This document shows positions 29,654 to 39,708 of a stretch of 64,000 nucleotides of DNA, piece by piece; the first letter of the stretch is position 1, and each line of letters begins with the position of its first letter. A program made the translations under genes and the position numbers. Origin of the DNA: a bacterium (GTDB taxonomy: Bacteria; Krumholzibacteriota; Krumholzibacteriia; LZORAL124-64-63); the NCBI GenBank assembly GCA_016703265.1, contig JADJCK010000015.1, positions 30,741 to 94,740 on the forward strand, written 5' to 3'. The notes under the pieces were generated by a model. The model worked only from the letters and a program-made list of their open reading frames with translations, was not told the origin of the DNA and made no database searches.

Positions 29654-32044
29654 ATGGCACGAGTGAGTCCTGGCCTCCCACCCCTGCTGACGCTGGCCTG
29701 CCTGTTGGCACTGGCTTGCCCGTTGGCGGCGGGCTCCGTTGCCTGGTCGCAGCCCACGGCCCTGCCCGACCAGCGCGTGAACCTGGCCGGCCAGGTGCTG
29801 GAACGGAGCACCCAGGCGCCGATCGGCGGCGCCATGGTCAAGCTGGCCCTCGTCGCCCCCGACACCGCTTCGTTGCCGATGTCCTGGTCCGCGTATTTCG
29901 GCCAGCTCGGCCGGCTCGAGGGCCAGTACGCGGATGAAGAGGGCCTGGTCACCTATACCGACTCGACCGGGACCTTCCGCTTCCGCGCCCTGCCGCCCGG
30001 GCAGGTGTCCGTCACGTTCCCGAACGCGGGCTATGCCCCGTTCGAGGCGACCGAGACGATCCGGCCCGACGAACTCGTGCAGCTCACGGTTCGCCTGCGC
30101 CGGCGGCAGTACGACGCGCAGGAAGTCGTGGTCTACGGCCGCCGGCCCGAACTGGAGACGTCGCGGCAATCGCTCGCCAGGCACGAGGTGGAACGGCTTC
30201 CCGGCACCGGCGGCGACGTGATCCGCAGCGTGCAGGCGCTGCCCGGCGTCGCGCGGCCGACGATGTCCGACCCGGGCGCCGTCATCGTGCGCGGCAGCGG
30301 CAACTTCGATACGCGGTTCCTGCTCGACGGCATCGACATCCCCCTGCTGTTCCACTTCGGGGGCGTGAAGTCGACGTACAACTCGCTCAGCCTGGGCTCG
30401 GTGGACCTGTATCCCGGCGGGTTCGGGCCGCGCTACGGCGGCTGCGTCGGCGGCCTGGTCGAACTGAAGGGCCGCGTTGCCCGTGACGACCACTGGCACA
30501 CGACGATCGAGGCCGGCCTGCTCGACGCCAGCTTTCATACGGAAGGGCCGCTGGGCCGCGGCTTCGGCCTCACCCTGACCGCGCGGCGCAGCTTCATCGG
30601 TGAGGTAGCCGAGGCCGCCCTGAAGGACAACGACGACGTGCAGCTGGCGGTGGCACCTTTCTACGCCGACGCGCTGGCGCGCCTGGACTGGCAGGCCCAC
30701 CCGGACCACCGCTTCTTCCTGACGTACTTCGGCGCCAGCGACCGCCTGGCGCTCGTTACGCCCGACAACAGCGCCGGCAGCCCGGAAGTCTCCGAGGCCA
30801 CCGACGAGGTGCAGCTGGACCTGGCCTTCAGCCGCTTCATCCTCGGTTACGACGGGCAACTGGGCGAGCGCGTGCGCAACGAACTGCGCGCCTCGGCCGG
30901 TCGCGACCGCAACTCGGGCCACCTGCTGGGCGCCTTCCGCTTCGACGGGCGCGGCCCCATCTACAACCTGCGCAACGACCTCGCCGTGACCTGGCGTCCG
31001 GACGTGGTCTCGCACGTGGGCGCCGACCTGATCTACAGCACGTACGACTACGCCGTGAAGGTCGCGGGCTACCCGGAGTCGGCGCTGGCCGACAAGGAGT
31101 TCTCGGACCTGGGAGCCTACGCGAGCGTTGAGCTGCGTCCGCTCGCAAACCTGCTGGTGACGCCGGGCGTTCGCTACGACTACTACCACCATCTCGACAA
31201 GAGCCGCCTCGGCCTGCGCACGTCGGTGCGCTGGGATTACCGCGAAGGGCGCGTGCTCACCGCCTCGGCGGGCGCCTACAACCAGGCGCCGCGGCCGATC
31301 GGGCAGTCGACCGACCCGATCTACGGCAACCCCGACCTGCCGCCCACCACGGCGCGGCACCTGACGCTGGGCCACGAGTGGCAGCTGGGCGCGAATACGT
31401 CGCTCAAGGCCGAGGGATACCACAACACACAGGACGACGTGCCGGCCTACGCCGACATCAACGACGTGAACTTCCTGCCCGACGCGCAGGCGCGCATGTA
31501 CGGCCTGGAGTTCATGCTGCGGCACGAAGTGAAGGGCCGCTTCTCCGGCTGGCTGGCCTACAGCATCGGCCGCAGCGAGCGGCGCTTTGCCCGCGATCCC
31601 GGCACCGGCGACTCGTGGTCGCCCGACTCGTGGCTGCCGCACGACATTGACCAGACCCACCATCTCGAAGCCACCGGGACCTGGGAACTGGGGCGCAACT
31701 GGTCGTTCGGTTCGCGGCTGCAGTTCGTTTCCGGCGTGCCGGTAACGCCGCTGCTCAGCTACACCAGCGGGCAGTTCGAATTCGACGCCGACACCGGCAA
31801 CTACGTGCCGGTCGAAGGACCGTACCTGTCGGACCGCGTGGAGCCGTACATGCGGGTCGACCTGCGCGTCGACCGCAAGTTCGTGCGGCGCAGCACGGTC
31901 TGGTCGCTGTTCCTGGACCTGCAGAACGCGAACTACTTCGTCTACAACAGCCCCGAGGGCTACACCTACAACTACGACTACTCACGGCGCTCGTCGTACG
32001 GCTGGATCTTCCTGCCGTCGCTCGGCGCGCGCGTGGAATTCTAG
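29654..32044 (+). CDS. TonB-dependent outer-membrane receptor
   Basis: 796 residues. Signal peptide (LLTLACLLALACPLAAGSVA), then a carboxypeptidase-regulatory-like/CNA-B domain (VNLAGQVLERSTQAPIGGA, PGQVSVTFPNAGYAPFEAT), a plug domain (VERLPGTGGDVIRSVQALPG, VIVRGSGNFDTRFLLDG) and a 22-strand-type barrel ending GWIFLPSLGARVEF. It would import a scarce ligand with TonB energy; the substrate is not predictable. The start at 29654 is chosen because the leader begins there; 45 upstream in-frame residues look non-coding. The lipoprotein gene follows after 9 bases and is a likely surface partner. Confidence 0.88.
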   Translation: MARVSPGLPPLLTLACLLALACPLAAGSVAWSQPTALPDQRVNLAGQVLERSTQAPIGGAMVKLALVAPDTASLPMSWSAYFGQLGRLEGQYADEEGLVTYTDSTGTFRFRALPPGQVSVTFPNAGYAPFEATETIRPDELVQLTVRLRRRQYDAQEVVVYGRRPELETSRQSLARHEVERLPGTGGDVIRSVQALPGVARPTMSDPGAVIVRGSGNFDTRFLLDGIDIPLLFHFGGVKSTYNSLSLGSVDLYPGGFGPRYGGCVGGLVELKGRVARDDHWHTTIEAGLLDASFHTEGPLGRGFGLTLTARRSFIGEVAEAALKDNDDVQLAVAPFYADALARLDWQAHPDHRFFLTYFGASDRLALVTPDNSAGSPEVSEATDEVQLDLAFSRFILGYDGQLGERVRNELRASAGRDRNSGHLLGAFRFDGRGPIYNLRNDLAVTWRPDVVSHVGADLIYSTYDYAVKVAGYPESALADKEFSDLGAYASVELRPLANLLVTPGVRYDYYHHLDKSRLGLRTSVRWDYREGRVLTASAGAYNQAPRPIGQSTDPIYGNPDLPPTTARHLTLGHEWQLGANTSLKAEGYHNTQDDVPAYADINDVNFLPDAQARMYGLEFMLRHEVKGRFSGWLAYSIGRSERRFARDPGTGDSWSPDSWLPHDIDQTHHLEATGTWELGRNWSFGSRLQFVSGVPVTPLLSYTSGQFEFDADTGNYVPVEGPYLSDRVEPYMRVDLRVDRKFVRRSTVWSLFLDLQNANYFVYNSPEGYTYNYDYSRRSSYGWIFLPSLGARVEF

Positions 32045-32053
32045 GGGGCCGAC

Positions 32054-33217
32054 TTGCGATACCTGCGCTGCCTCTTCGTACTGCTGCCGGCCGCCGCGCT
32101 GCTGGCCGGTTGCGGCGAGGGCTTTCCCGACGAGGAGATGCACCTTGGGCTCGACACCAAGGTGCGTCCGTTCGCGATCGTGGTCGAGCCGCCGGAAGCG
32201 GCCCCCGGCGATACCGTGCAGGTGACGCTGCACGCCCGTGCGCCCCGGCCCGACGACCTGGACATCACCTGGCGCGTGGCGCTGGACTTCGACCGTGGCC
32301 TCTACGATGTCGACGAGGTTGAACGCAACCTGCGGACGCTGGCCGTACCGCCGCCCGTGATCGACGCCGACGGCTTCCTGACCCAGACCTTCAGGTGGGT
32401 GGTGCCCGATTCGACGCTGCTCTACAGCTCGGCGATCCCCGAAGTGCCCGACGACCCGGCGCTGCCGGCCATCGTGGCGCTGCTGCCCGGCCTGGACGCC
32501 AGCCCGCCGCTCCGCAAGGACGAGATCGACACCTGGCTCAAGGCGCACGACATCTACGATGTGCTCGCGATGGACCTGCCCACGCAGGCCGCGACCTGGG
32601 CGCTTGCCGACCGCTTCGCCTGCGCCGTGCGCCTGCGGGCCACCCTGCGCACGGACGTCGTGGTCGACGTGACGCGCAACCTGACGGTCCGCTATACGCG
32701 CCAGCTGGGTGGGCCCAACGGCAACCGCAATACCGGCGTGCCCCTGTTCGAGGTGGTGGCCCTGGAGAAGCGGGATGCTTCGATCGCCGACATCTCCGCC
32801 GCGGGCGTGCCACAGACCCGCTACCCGTTCGTCGACTACTTCGGGGGTCGACTTGCCGAGCGCGTCGACGTGCCTCTTCACGACGACTGGACCTACTACA
32901 TGCGTTCCAGCTATGACGCCCAGTACTACTCGTCGCCCTGGGATCCCACGTTCATCACCTATGAGTCCGGACACACCAGCTGGTACTACTACAGGCAGGA
33001 CGCGCCGACTTCGGATCACGTCTTCTTCGTCACCGAAGAAGGTGACGATGCGGAGATGTGGAACCTCGACGAAACGGCGCGGATCATGCCCGACGGGCCG
33101 GGCTCGACCTTCCGGGTCGTCTGCGTCGTGCGTGACGATCGCATCGAATGGGTGTCGTTCAACGCCACGCCGGGCTCGGCGCTGGTCGAGGGCATCGTTG
33201 CGTTCCAGGCGCCCTGA
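32054..33217 (+). CDS. Putative lipoprotein, partner of the TonB receptor
   Basis: 387 residues from a TTG start at 32054 (GGGGG upstream; no ATG fits the leader). MRYLRCLFVLLPAAALLAGC is a clear lipoprotein signal with lipobox LLAGC. The mature part begins with an Ig-like strand pattern (DTVQVTLHARAPRPDDLDIT) and ends RIEWVSFNATPGSALVEG. No family was recognised. It starts 9 bases after the TonB receptor; receptor-lipoprotein pairs often act together in ligand capture, but this pairing is inference. Confidence 0.65.
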   Translation: MRYLRCLFVLLPAAALLAGCGEGFPDEEMHLGLDTKVRPFAIVVEPPEAAPGDTVQVTLHARAPRPDDLDITWRVALDFDRGLYDVDEVERNLRTLAVPPPVIDADGFLTQTFRWVVPDSTLLYSSAIPEVPDDPALPAIVALLPGLDASPPLRKDEIDTWLKAHDIYDVLAMDLPTQAATWALADRFACAVRLRATLRTDVVVDVTRNLTVRYTRQLGGPNGNRNTGVPLFEVVALEKRDASIADISAAGVPQTRYPFVDYFGGRLAERVDVPLHDDWTYYMRSSYDAQYYSSPWDPTFITYESGHTSWYYYRQDAPTSDHVFFVTEEGDDAEMWNLDETARIMPDGPGSTFRVVCVVRDDRIEWVSFNATPGSALVEGIVAFQAP

Positions 33218-33319
33218 GGGGGCGGGTGCGGACGACGCCTGCCCTCTCTCGTCACACGACTGCCGCCACGAAAACGAGGTTGTCCACCAAAGGGCCAGCC
33301 GCGGACCCGGCAAAACCGC

Positions 33320-35971
33320 TTATCGCACCAGCTGCACCTTCACCGTCGCCGCGCCCCCAGGCGTCCGCAGACGTCCCAGGTAGGTGCCGCTCGGCAGCGA
33401 GCGCCCCGCGTCGTCGCAGCCGTCCCAGGTCCAGGCCTGGGGCCCGGCCGCCAATGCACCGGCGGCCAGTACGCGCACGCGACGCCCCGCGATGTCGAAC
33501 ATCTCCAGCGTGGCGAAGCCGCCCGACGCCATCTCGAAGCGCAGTTCGGTGCGCGGATTGAACGGGTTCGGCGCCGCGACCAGGCGCGGGGTCGCCGCCG
33601 GAAGTGCCCCGGGAGCGCCCGCAGCGCCGGCGGCCGCGGCGAAGACGGCCGTGCGCGTGATTGTTCCGCCGGAAGGCATCACCGAGGTTGCGGGTGTCGT
33701 CTCGTCCGTCTCCAGCCAGCGCACGAAGACCGAGCCGGGCTCAGGCAGCGCCGTGATCGTGACCGGGTTGCCGCGGAACCAGGTACCGGTGAAGGGGAAA
33801 GGCGAGCCCGGCACCGGGAGGCCCGCCGTGTTGGCGTCGATCACGACGCCACCCATCGCCACGCTGCCACGTGCCGGGTCGCTCACATGCACCACGACCG
33901 TGCCGGTGCCCGGCAGGCCGAACATCGCCTGGTAGTGCTGGCGCACGTAGGGCGGACGATTGTCCGTGAACTCGCGCAGCCAGCTGACCCACTGCGCCCA
34001 GTCCTGGTCCACGTCCCAGCGCGCATACCAGGTGGGAATGGCCGGCTCGTACTGGTCGGCATAGCCGTCGATGATGGGCACGAGATGCGATGGGCGGAAC
34101 GTCGTGTTCAGGTGGGCGGCCATCGCATTGATGAAGTCGCTCCGGAAGCCGTCGTTCTCCAGCAGGCCGCGCAGCAGTTCGGTCGACCAGGCCGGCACAT
34201 CGGTGGCCTGGGTGGCGCCGAACAGGGCGTCGTAGTCGGCCCAGTGGAAGCAGGCGTCCATGTCCTTCAGGGACCAGCGCCACTTGCCGTCGTGGCCGTA
34301 CGGCGCGCCGGCCACGGTGCCGGCGGTATTCCGGCGCCACATCACGACGTTGTTGTCCGGCCAGTCGGTGTTGGCGGCGTAGATCTCGGCCGTGCACCAG
34401 GCGATGTAGTTGGCCATGTCCATCAGCGAGTCGGCGTGCGCGAACGCGGCGGCGTTGTTCATGTCGTGCGCGGCTACGTAGTCGCGCAAAGCGAAATACG
34501 GCAGGTTGGCGTCGGCGGGCCCATCGTCGACCTCGCCGTTGTTCTCCAGAAGCACCACTTCGGATTCGGGAATGCCGTAGACCCGCTCGTAGTAGAAGCG
34601 GCTGTACTCGTCGCGCAGGTTCGCCAGGCCCCAGTACTCGCCGTCCAGGAACTGGATCACCGGGCGTCCGGCCTGCGTGTCGAAACCCATGTCGCCGAAC
34701 ATCGTGTGCAGGGCCAGGTCGCGGAAGTCGAGGTGGTATTAGTCGTCGCCGGAGCTGCGCAGGCGGAATCGTGCCCAGGCGGAGTAGGGCAGGTCCGGGA
34801 ACAACTGGGTGCTGAAGTCGGTATCACCGTATTCGGCGTCGGCGTACAGTTTGAGCGACTTCTGCGGCAGGCGCACCGTCCAGCTGCCGCTGATGCGTGC
34901 GCCGGCGTCCTGCGAAAGCACCAGGCCGCCGCTCGCGTCGAACAACTCCACATGCACCGGCCGTTCCCAGGCTGAGCCGCTCTCGAAGTAGTTCCCGCTC
35001 CAGGCGATGTCCGGATCCCAGAGGTTGCCCGGCACATAGATGCCGGTCGCGTCGTCGAACAGGTTCGCCGGATCGGTCGCCAGCGAGATGACGGGGAAGA
35101 AACAGCGCGAGGCCACCTCCGCCCCGACGATGAAGGATTGTGTGACGACGGCGCTCGGTTCCAGGCCGCTGCGGAACGCGCGCGCCCGCACCACCGTGAT
35201 CTTGTCGATGTTGCCCGCCGGCGGTCGCCACGCTTCGTGTCCGCTCGCGATGAAGTTCGTGGGGATCAGCGAGAAGAAGTTCGGGTCGTCCGCGCGATCG
35301 TCGACGGTGAAGGGCGCGGTGTAGAGCGGCGATGTCGCCGTCGGTACGCTGCCGTCGAGCGTGTAGCGGATCTGCGCGGCCTGGTCCAGGCAGGCCATGG
35401 AAAGGCTGAAGGACGCGGCGCGGAAGCCGGCCGGCCTCGAGAACAGCGGCGCAGGCACCGTGCCCGTGGGCAAGCCGTTGGCGGCGCCCGGAGTGGCCAC
35501 CGGGTAGATCGACCACGTGGCGCCGCCGTCGGGCTGGCGCGCATACGAGCGGTCGGCAGTCAGCGCCATGGCCGGCGCCTGGTCCAGCAGTGTCACGCCG
35601 TTGGCCGCCGTCAGGAGCACGGGCTCCCCCGAGGCGCCCAGTTTGAAGTTGGTATGCAGCTGGCCGCCGCCGCGCACGCCGTTCTTGTCCGAGGCCCAGA
35701 CCAGCAGCCAGCCGTGGGCCGGCACCGATCCCTGGGGGAACTGCCATTTGAGGGGCACCGCGGCGTCATCGCTCAACCAGCAACCGGTGAGGTTCACGGT
35801 CGCGGCCCCGGGATTGTAGAGCTCGATCCAGTCGGAGTAGGCTCCGTCCACATCGACCCGCGTGGCCGTGTTCGAACTCATGTACTCGTTGATGAACACG
35901 GTCTGGGCCGCAGCCGTCGAAGCGAAGGAGAGCAGCAGGAAGGTCAGAAGGCGTTTGGCAAAGGCGCGCAT
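33320..35971 (-). pseudogene. CotH/lamin-tail secreted protein interrupted by an in-frame TAA
   Basis: The minus-strand frame from 35971 to 33320 (884 codons) is broken only by TAA at 34739-34741. Before it: signal peptide (LLTFLLLSFASTAAAQ), lamin-tail domain (VFINEYMSSNTATRVDVDG, DWIELYNPGAATVNLTG), chitobiase-like strand (IRYTLDGSVPTATSPLYTA) and the first half of a CotH kinase-like domain. After it, in the same frame: GRPVIQFLDGEYWGLANLRD, KWRWSLKDMDA and a C-terminal FlgD-like sorting domain (NPFNPRTELRFEM). The downstream paralog reads through the same place. A TAC-to-TAA change would explain the stop. It could be a pseudogene, a base error, or two separate polypeptides. Confidence 0.8.
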
Positions 35972-36041
35972 GGATGGGCCCTTCTTTCGCCTGCCGGCGG
36001 CCGCATCACCGCGACCGCCGGCTTCGGTTCCCCTCCGTAGC

Positions 36042-39000
36042 CTAGCGCACGAGCTGCATCTTGACCAGCGAGTTGCCCTCACTGGTGCGCAGGCGGCCCA
36101 GGTAGCCGCCGCTGGCCAGGGCGTGGCCATTTTCGTCGCGGCCGTCCCACGTGATCGCGTGATTCCCTGCCGCCAGGTCGCCGGCAGCGAGCGTCCGCAT
36201 GCGGCGGCCCGCCAGGTCGAAGATCTCGAGCGTCACCGGTCCGTCCTGCGACAACTCGAAGCTGAGCGTTGTCTGCGGATTGAACGGGTTCGGGGCCACG
36301 GCAAGGCGCAGGGCGGGACGCGGCAGGTCGTTGTCGTCGGGCACGTCGGACAGCGAGTCCAGGCGCGCGTAGAGGGCCACGTTGTCCCAGCGCGTGTTGC
36401 CCGAGGCACCGGCGGCGTTGGTGCCGCTGAACAGCAGGCGCACGCGGAAGTCCGGGTTGTCGTTGGCCGCGGCAATGCCGGCGAAGTCCCAGCTGACCAG
36501 GCCCGGCACCTCGCTGATGGCCACGGTGCCGCCCAGCGGCAGCCAGTTGTCGGTGCCCGCGGCGGTGGCGTACTCCAGGCGCACTTCCTGGGCGCCGTTC
36601 GAGGAGCGCCAGACGGCTGCTGCCAGCAGCGGCTCGGCCAGCCCGGTCGTCGGCAGCGTGATGTGCAGTTCGCGCGTGTCGGACGGGTTGCGCACGCGCA
36701 GGCCGAGCCCCGCGGCGTTGCCCAGCTGCGCGTTCACGTCGGAGCCCGCCACGTTGTCCAGGTAGCCGGCGCCGGTGCCCGGCCAGGTGATGGTCGGTGC
36801 GCCGACCGCAGCCACGTCGGCGGCGACCGAGGTGAGCGTGCCGGCCGGCAGGCTGTTGAAGTGCCAGTAGTGCGCCAGTTGCGGCGGGTTGGCGTCGCTG
36901 GCGAACACCGCCGTGCGGGTGACCAGCGCCGCGCCCGGCGTCACGGTGATCGTCGGGGTCGTCTCGCCGGTCTCCTGCCAGCGCACGAAGGTCGAGCCGG
37001 CCGCCGGCAGCGCCGTCACGGTGACGGCATTGCCCTGGAAGTAGGCGCCGGTCCACGGGTAGGGCGAGCCGGGAACGGGCAGGCCCGGCGTGTTCGCGTC
37101 GATCACCAGCGTGTTCACGCGAACGGAGCCGCGTGCGGCGTCGCTGACATCGACCCGCACGCTGCCGGTGCCGGCCAGGCCGAAGAAGGACTGGTACTGC
37201 TGGCGCATGACGGCCGGGCGATTCACCGTGAAGGTACGGAAGGCCTGCACCTGCGCGTTCCAGTTCTCCGTCAGGGCCCAGCGCGCGTACCACGTCGGGA
37301 TGGCTGGCGCGTAACGGTTCGCATGCTCGTCGATGATGCTGATCAGCCGCGACGACACGAAGGTGGCGTTCAGATGGTCGGCCGCGTTGTTGATGAAGTC
37401 GCGGCGGAAGCCGTCGTTCTCCAGCAGGCCGCGCAGCAGTTCGGTCGACCAGGGCGGATTCGGCCAGCTCGGACCGTTGGTGGCCGTCGCGGCGGCCAGC
37501 GCGTTGTAGGACGCGTCCTGGAACGAATCGTCCATGTCCTTCAGCGACCAGCGCCAGCGGCCGTCGTGCCCGGTGGGCGCGCCGAGGGCGTTGGTGGCCA
37601 GGTTGCGGCGCCAGAAGACGATGTTGTTGCCGGGCCAGTCGGTGTTCGCCGCGTAGATCTCGGCCGTGCAGTACTCGATGAAGTTGGCGACGTCCATGAG
37701 CGAGTCCACATGCGCGAACGCCGCCGGGTCGTTCATGTCGTGCGCGGCCACATAGGTGCGCAGCGCGAAGTACGGCAGGTTGCCGTCGGCGGGGCCGTCG
37801 TCGACCTCGCCGTCGTTCTCCAGGAGCACCACGTCGGCCTCGGGCACGCCGTACATGCGCTCGTAGTAGAAGCGGCTGTACTCGTCGCGCAGGTTGGCCA
37901 GACCCCAGTACTCGCCGTCCAGGAACTGGATCACCGGGCGGCCCGCCTGGCGGTCGAAGTCCAGGCCGTCGAACATCGCGTGGATCGAGAGGTCGCGGAA
38001 GCCGATATAGCCCCAGTCGTCGCCGGAGTTGCGCACGCGGAAGCGCGCATACGAAGTGGACGGCAGCTCGGGGAACAACTGCGCGCCGAAGGTGGGCTCG
38101 CCGTAGCCAATACCGGCGTACAGCTTCACGGTCTTCTGCGGCAGCTTCACCGTCGCGTTGCCGCTGATGCGGATGCCGGCATCCTGCGAGAGCACCACGT
38201 CGCCGGCTTCGTTGAACAGCTCGACATGCACCGGCCGCTCCCAGGCCGCGCCGCTCTGGAAGTAGTTGCCGGTCTCGTCGGCCCCGGGCACGTACAGGTT
38301 GCCCGGCACATAGATGCCGTTGGCGTTATCGAACAGGTTCACCGGGTCGGTCACCAGCGAGATGACCGGGAAGAAGCAGCGCGAAGCCACGTCCGGCCCC
38401 ACGATGTACGAACGCGTGGCCACCTTGCCGGGCGTCAGGCCGGTGCGGAAAGCGCGTGCGCGCACGACCGTGATCTTGTCGATGGCGCCCACCGGCAGCC
38501 GCCAGGCGTAGTGGCCGGGCGCCATGAAGTTGGTCGGGATCGGCGCGTAGACCGCCGGGTCGCCGGCGCGGTCGTCGATGGTGATCGGGCCCGTGTACAC
38601 CGGCGAGGTCGCGGTCGGCTCGCTGCCGTCGAGTGTGTAACGGATGGTGGCCAGCGGGTCGGTCGTGGCCAGTACCAGGCCGAACGAGGCGGCGTGGAAG
38701 CCGGCCTGCGCCGAGAAGACGGGCGTGGGCGCTACCTGCGTGGGTACGCCGTTGGCCGCGCCCGGCGTCGCCACGTTGTACACCGACCATGTGGCCGCGC
38801 CGTCGGGCTGCCGCGCGTACGACTGGTCCGCCGTCAGCAGCATCGCCGGCGCCTGGTCCAGCAGCGTCACGCCGTCGGCCGCCGTCAGCAGCAGCGGCTC
38901 GCCCGAAGCGCCGATCTTGAAGTTGGTATGGAGCTGGCCGCCGGCCAGCACGCCGTTCTTGTCCGAGGCCCACACCACCAGCCACCCGTGGGCCGGCACC

Positions 39001-39251
39001 GATCCCTGCGGGAACTGCCACTTGAGAGGCAGGGCGGCGTCATCGCTCAGCCAGGCGCCGGTCAGGTTCACGGCGGTCGCGCCGGGATTGTAGAGCTCGA
39101 TCCAGTCGGAGAAGGCGCCGTCGACATCGGCCAGCGTGCCCGTATTGGTGCTCATGAACTCGTTGATGACCACCGACTGCGCCGCCGCCGGACCCGCCAG
39201 CAGGCAGGCGACGGCAAGCACCGGCAACCAGCGCAAGGACTTGTGCAGCAT
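36042..39251 (-). CDS. Secreted CotH kinase-like protein with lamin-tail and sorting domains
   Basis: 1069 residues. Signal peptide (LPVLAVACLLAGPAAAQ), lamin-tail domain at about 27-130 (VVINEFMSTNTGTLADVDG), chitobiase/hexosaminidase C-terminal-like segment (IRYTLDGSEPTATSPVYTG) near 215, CotH domain at about 320-680 (FFPVISLVTDPVNLFDNANG, VIQFLDGEYWGLANLRDEYS, RWRWSLKDMDDSF), a bacterial-repeat-like segment, an extra jelly-roll-like region absent from the paralog (HYWHFNSLPAGTLTSVAA), and a C-terminal FlgD-like domain (NPFNPQTTLSFEL, ITWDGRDENGHALASGGY). CotH proteins include protein kinases of spore coats; in secreted bacterial forms the activity is unproven. GGAAGG precedes the ATG. Confidence 0.85.
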   Translation of the reverse strand: MLHKSLRWLPVLAVACLLAGPAAAQSVVINEFMSTNTGTLADVDGAFSDWIELYNPGATAVNLTGAWLSDDAALPLKWQFPQGSVPAHGWLVVWASDKNGVLAGGQLHTNFKIGASGEPLLLTAADGVTLLDQAPAMLLTADQSYARQPDGAATWSVYNVATPGAANGVPTQVAPTPVFSAQAGFHAASFGLVLATTDPLATIRYTLDGSEPTATSPVYTGPITIDDRAGDPAVYAPIPTNFMAPGHYAWRLPVGAIDKITVVRARAFRTGLTPGKVATRSYIVGPDVASRCFFPVISLVTDPVNLFDNANGIYVPGNLYVPGADETGNYFQSGAAWERPVHVELFNEAGDVVLSQDAGIRISGNATVKLPQKTVKLYAGIGYGEPTFGAQLFPELPSTSYARFRVRNSGDDWGYIGFRDLSIHAMFDGLDFDRQAGRPVIQFLDGEYWGLANLRDEYSRFYYERMYGVPEADVVLLENDGEVDDGPADGNLPYFALRTYVAAHDMNDPAAFAHVDSLMDVANFIEYCTAEIYAANTDWPGNNIVFWRRNLATNALGAPTGHDGRWRWSLKDMDDSFQDASYNALAAATATNGPSWPNPPWSTELLRGLLENDGFRRDFINNAADHLNATFVSSRLISIIDEHANRYAPAIPTWYARWALTENWNAQVQAFRTFTVNRPAVMRQQYQSFFGLAGTGSVRVDVSDAARGSVRVNTLVIDANTPGLPVPGSPYPWTGAYFQGNAVTVTALPAAGSTFVRWQETGETTPTITVTPGAALVTRTAVFASDANPPQLAHYWHFNSLPAGTLTSVAADVAAVGAPTITWPGTGAGYLDNVAGSDVNAQLGNAAGLGLRVRNPSDTRELHITLPTTGLAEPLLAAAVWRSSNGAQEVRLEYATAAGTDNWLPLGGTVAISEVPGLVSWDFAGIAAANDNPDFRVRLLFSGTNAAGASGNTRWDNVALYARLDSLSDVPDDNDLPRPALRLAVAPNPFNPQTTLSFELSQDGPVTLEIFDLAGRRMRTLAAGDLAAGNHAITWDGRDENGHALASGGYLGRLRTSEGNSLVKMQLVR

Positions 39252-39708
39252 TCTCTAACCTTCCAAATGACAACAGGTTACAGTAGTGGCGGGGTCCATT
39301 GCCGGTCGTCTTGCGCGTTACGCCCCCTAATTTGATCAATAATAACACGCCAAGGGCGGTACCGTCAAAGCAATACCGACACGGGGCGTTTTCCCTGCTA
39401 TCCTCGTTGTTGCAGAAACTGGATCCGTTTTCAGCCATTTTGCCCCCCTGGGCGCAAGGAACCGCCCCATGGTCACCCGGCCTGCCCTCTGGTTGCCCAT
39501 CCTTCTGTCGGCCGTCGCCGTGTGCGTCGCCCGTGTGGCGCGACTGTCGCTGCCGGCGGCAGCTTCGGCTGGTTGTGGCCAAGCGTGTGATCGCAGGCGG
39601 TCCGGCATCTATTGACGGGAAGGCGGCGTTTTCCGACATTCACTTTTAGCCTTCCGGGGCTGGCCAGGTGAACCTCGAAGTGAACCCCCAACCGGATGAC
39701 GGCAGGCC
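39252..39708. other. Divergent intergenic region between CotH gene and beta-helix lipoprotein gene
   Basis: About 460 bases feeding both directions. An AT-rich patch near 39328-39348 (TTTGATCAATAATAACACG) is the most promoter-like sequence but no convincing -35/-10 pair was fixed on either strand. No small gene with a ribosome-binding site was found. Confidence 0.4.

Noticed and set aside
34739..34741. Stop in the CotH gene as recoding
   Set aside because: TAA is not used for selenocysteine or pyrrolysine; a mutation or base error is simpler.
35862..39335. 1157-codon plus-strand open frame
   Set aside because: It is the antisense shadow of the two CotH-like genes, whose domains and sorting tags are clear; the plus-strand protein is Arg/Val/Gly low complexity.
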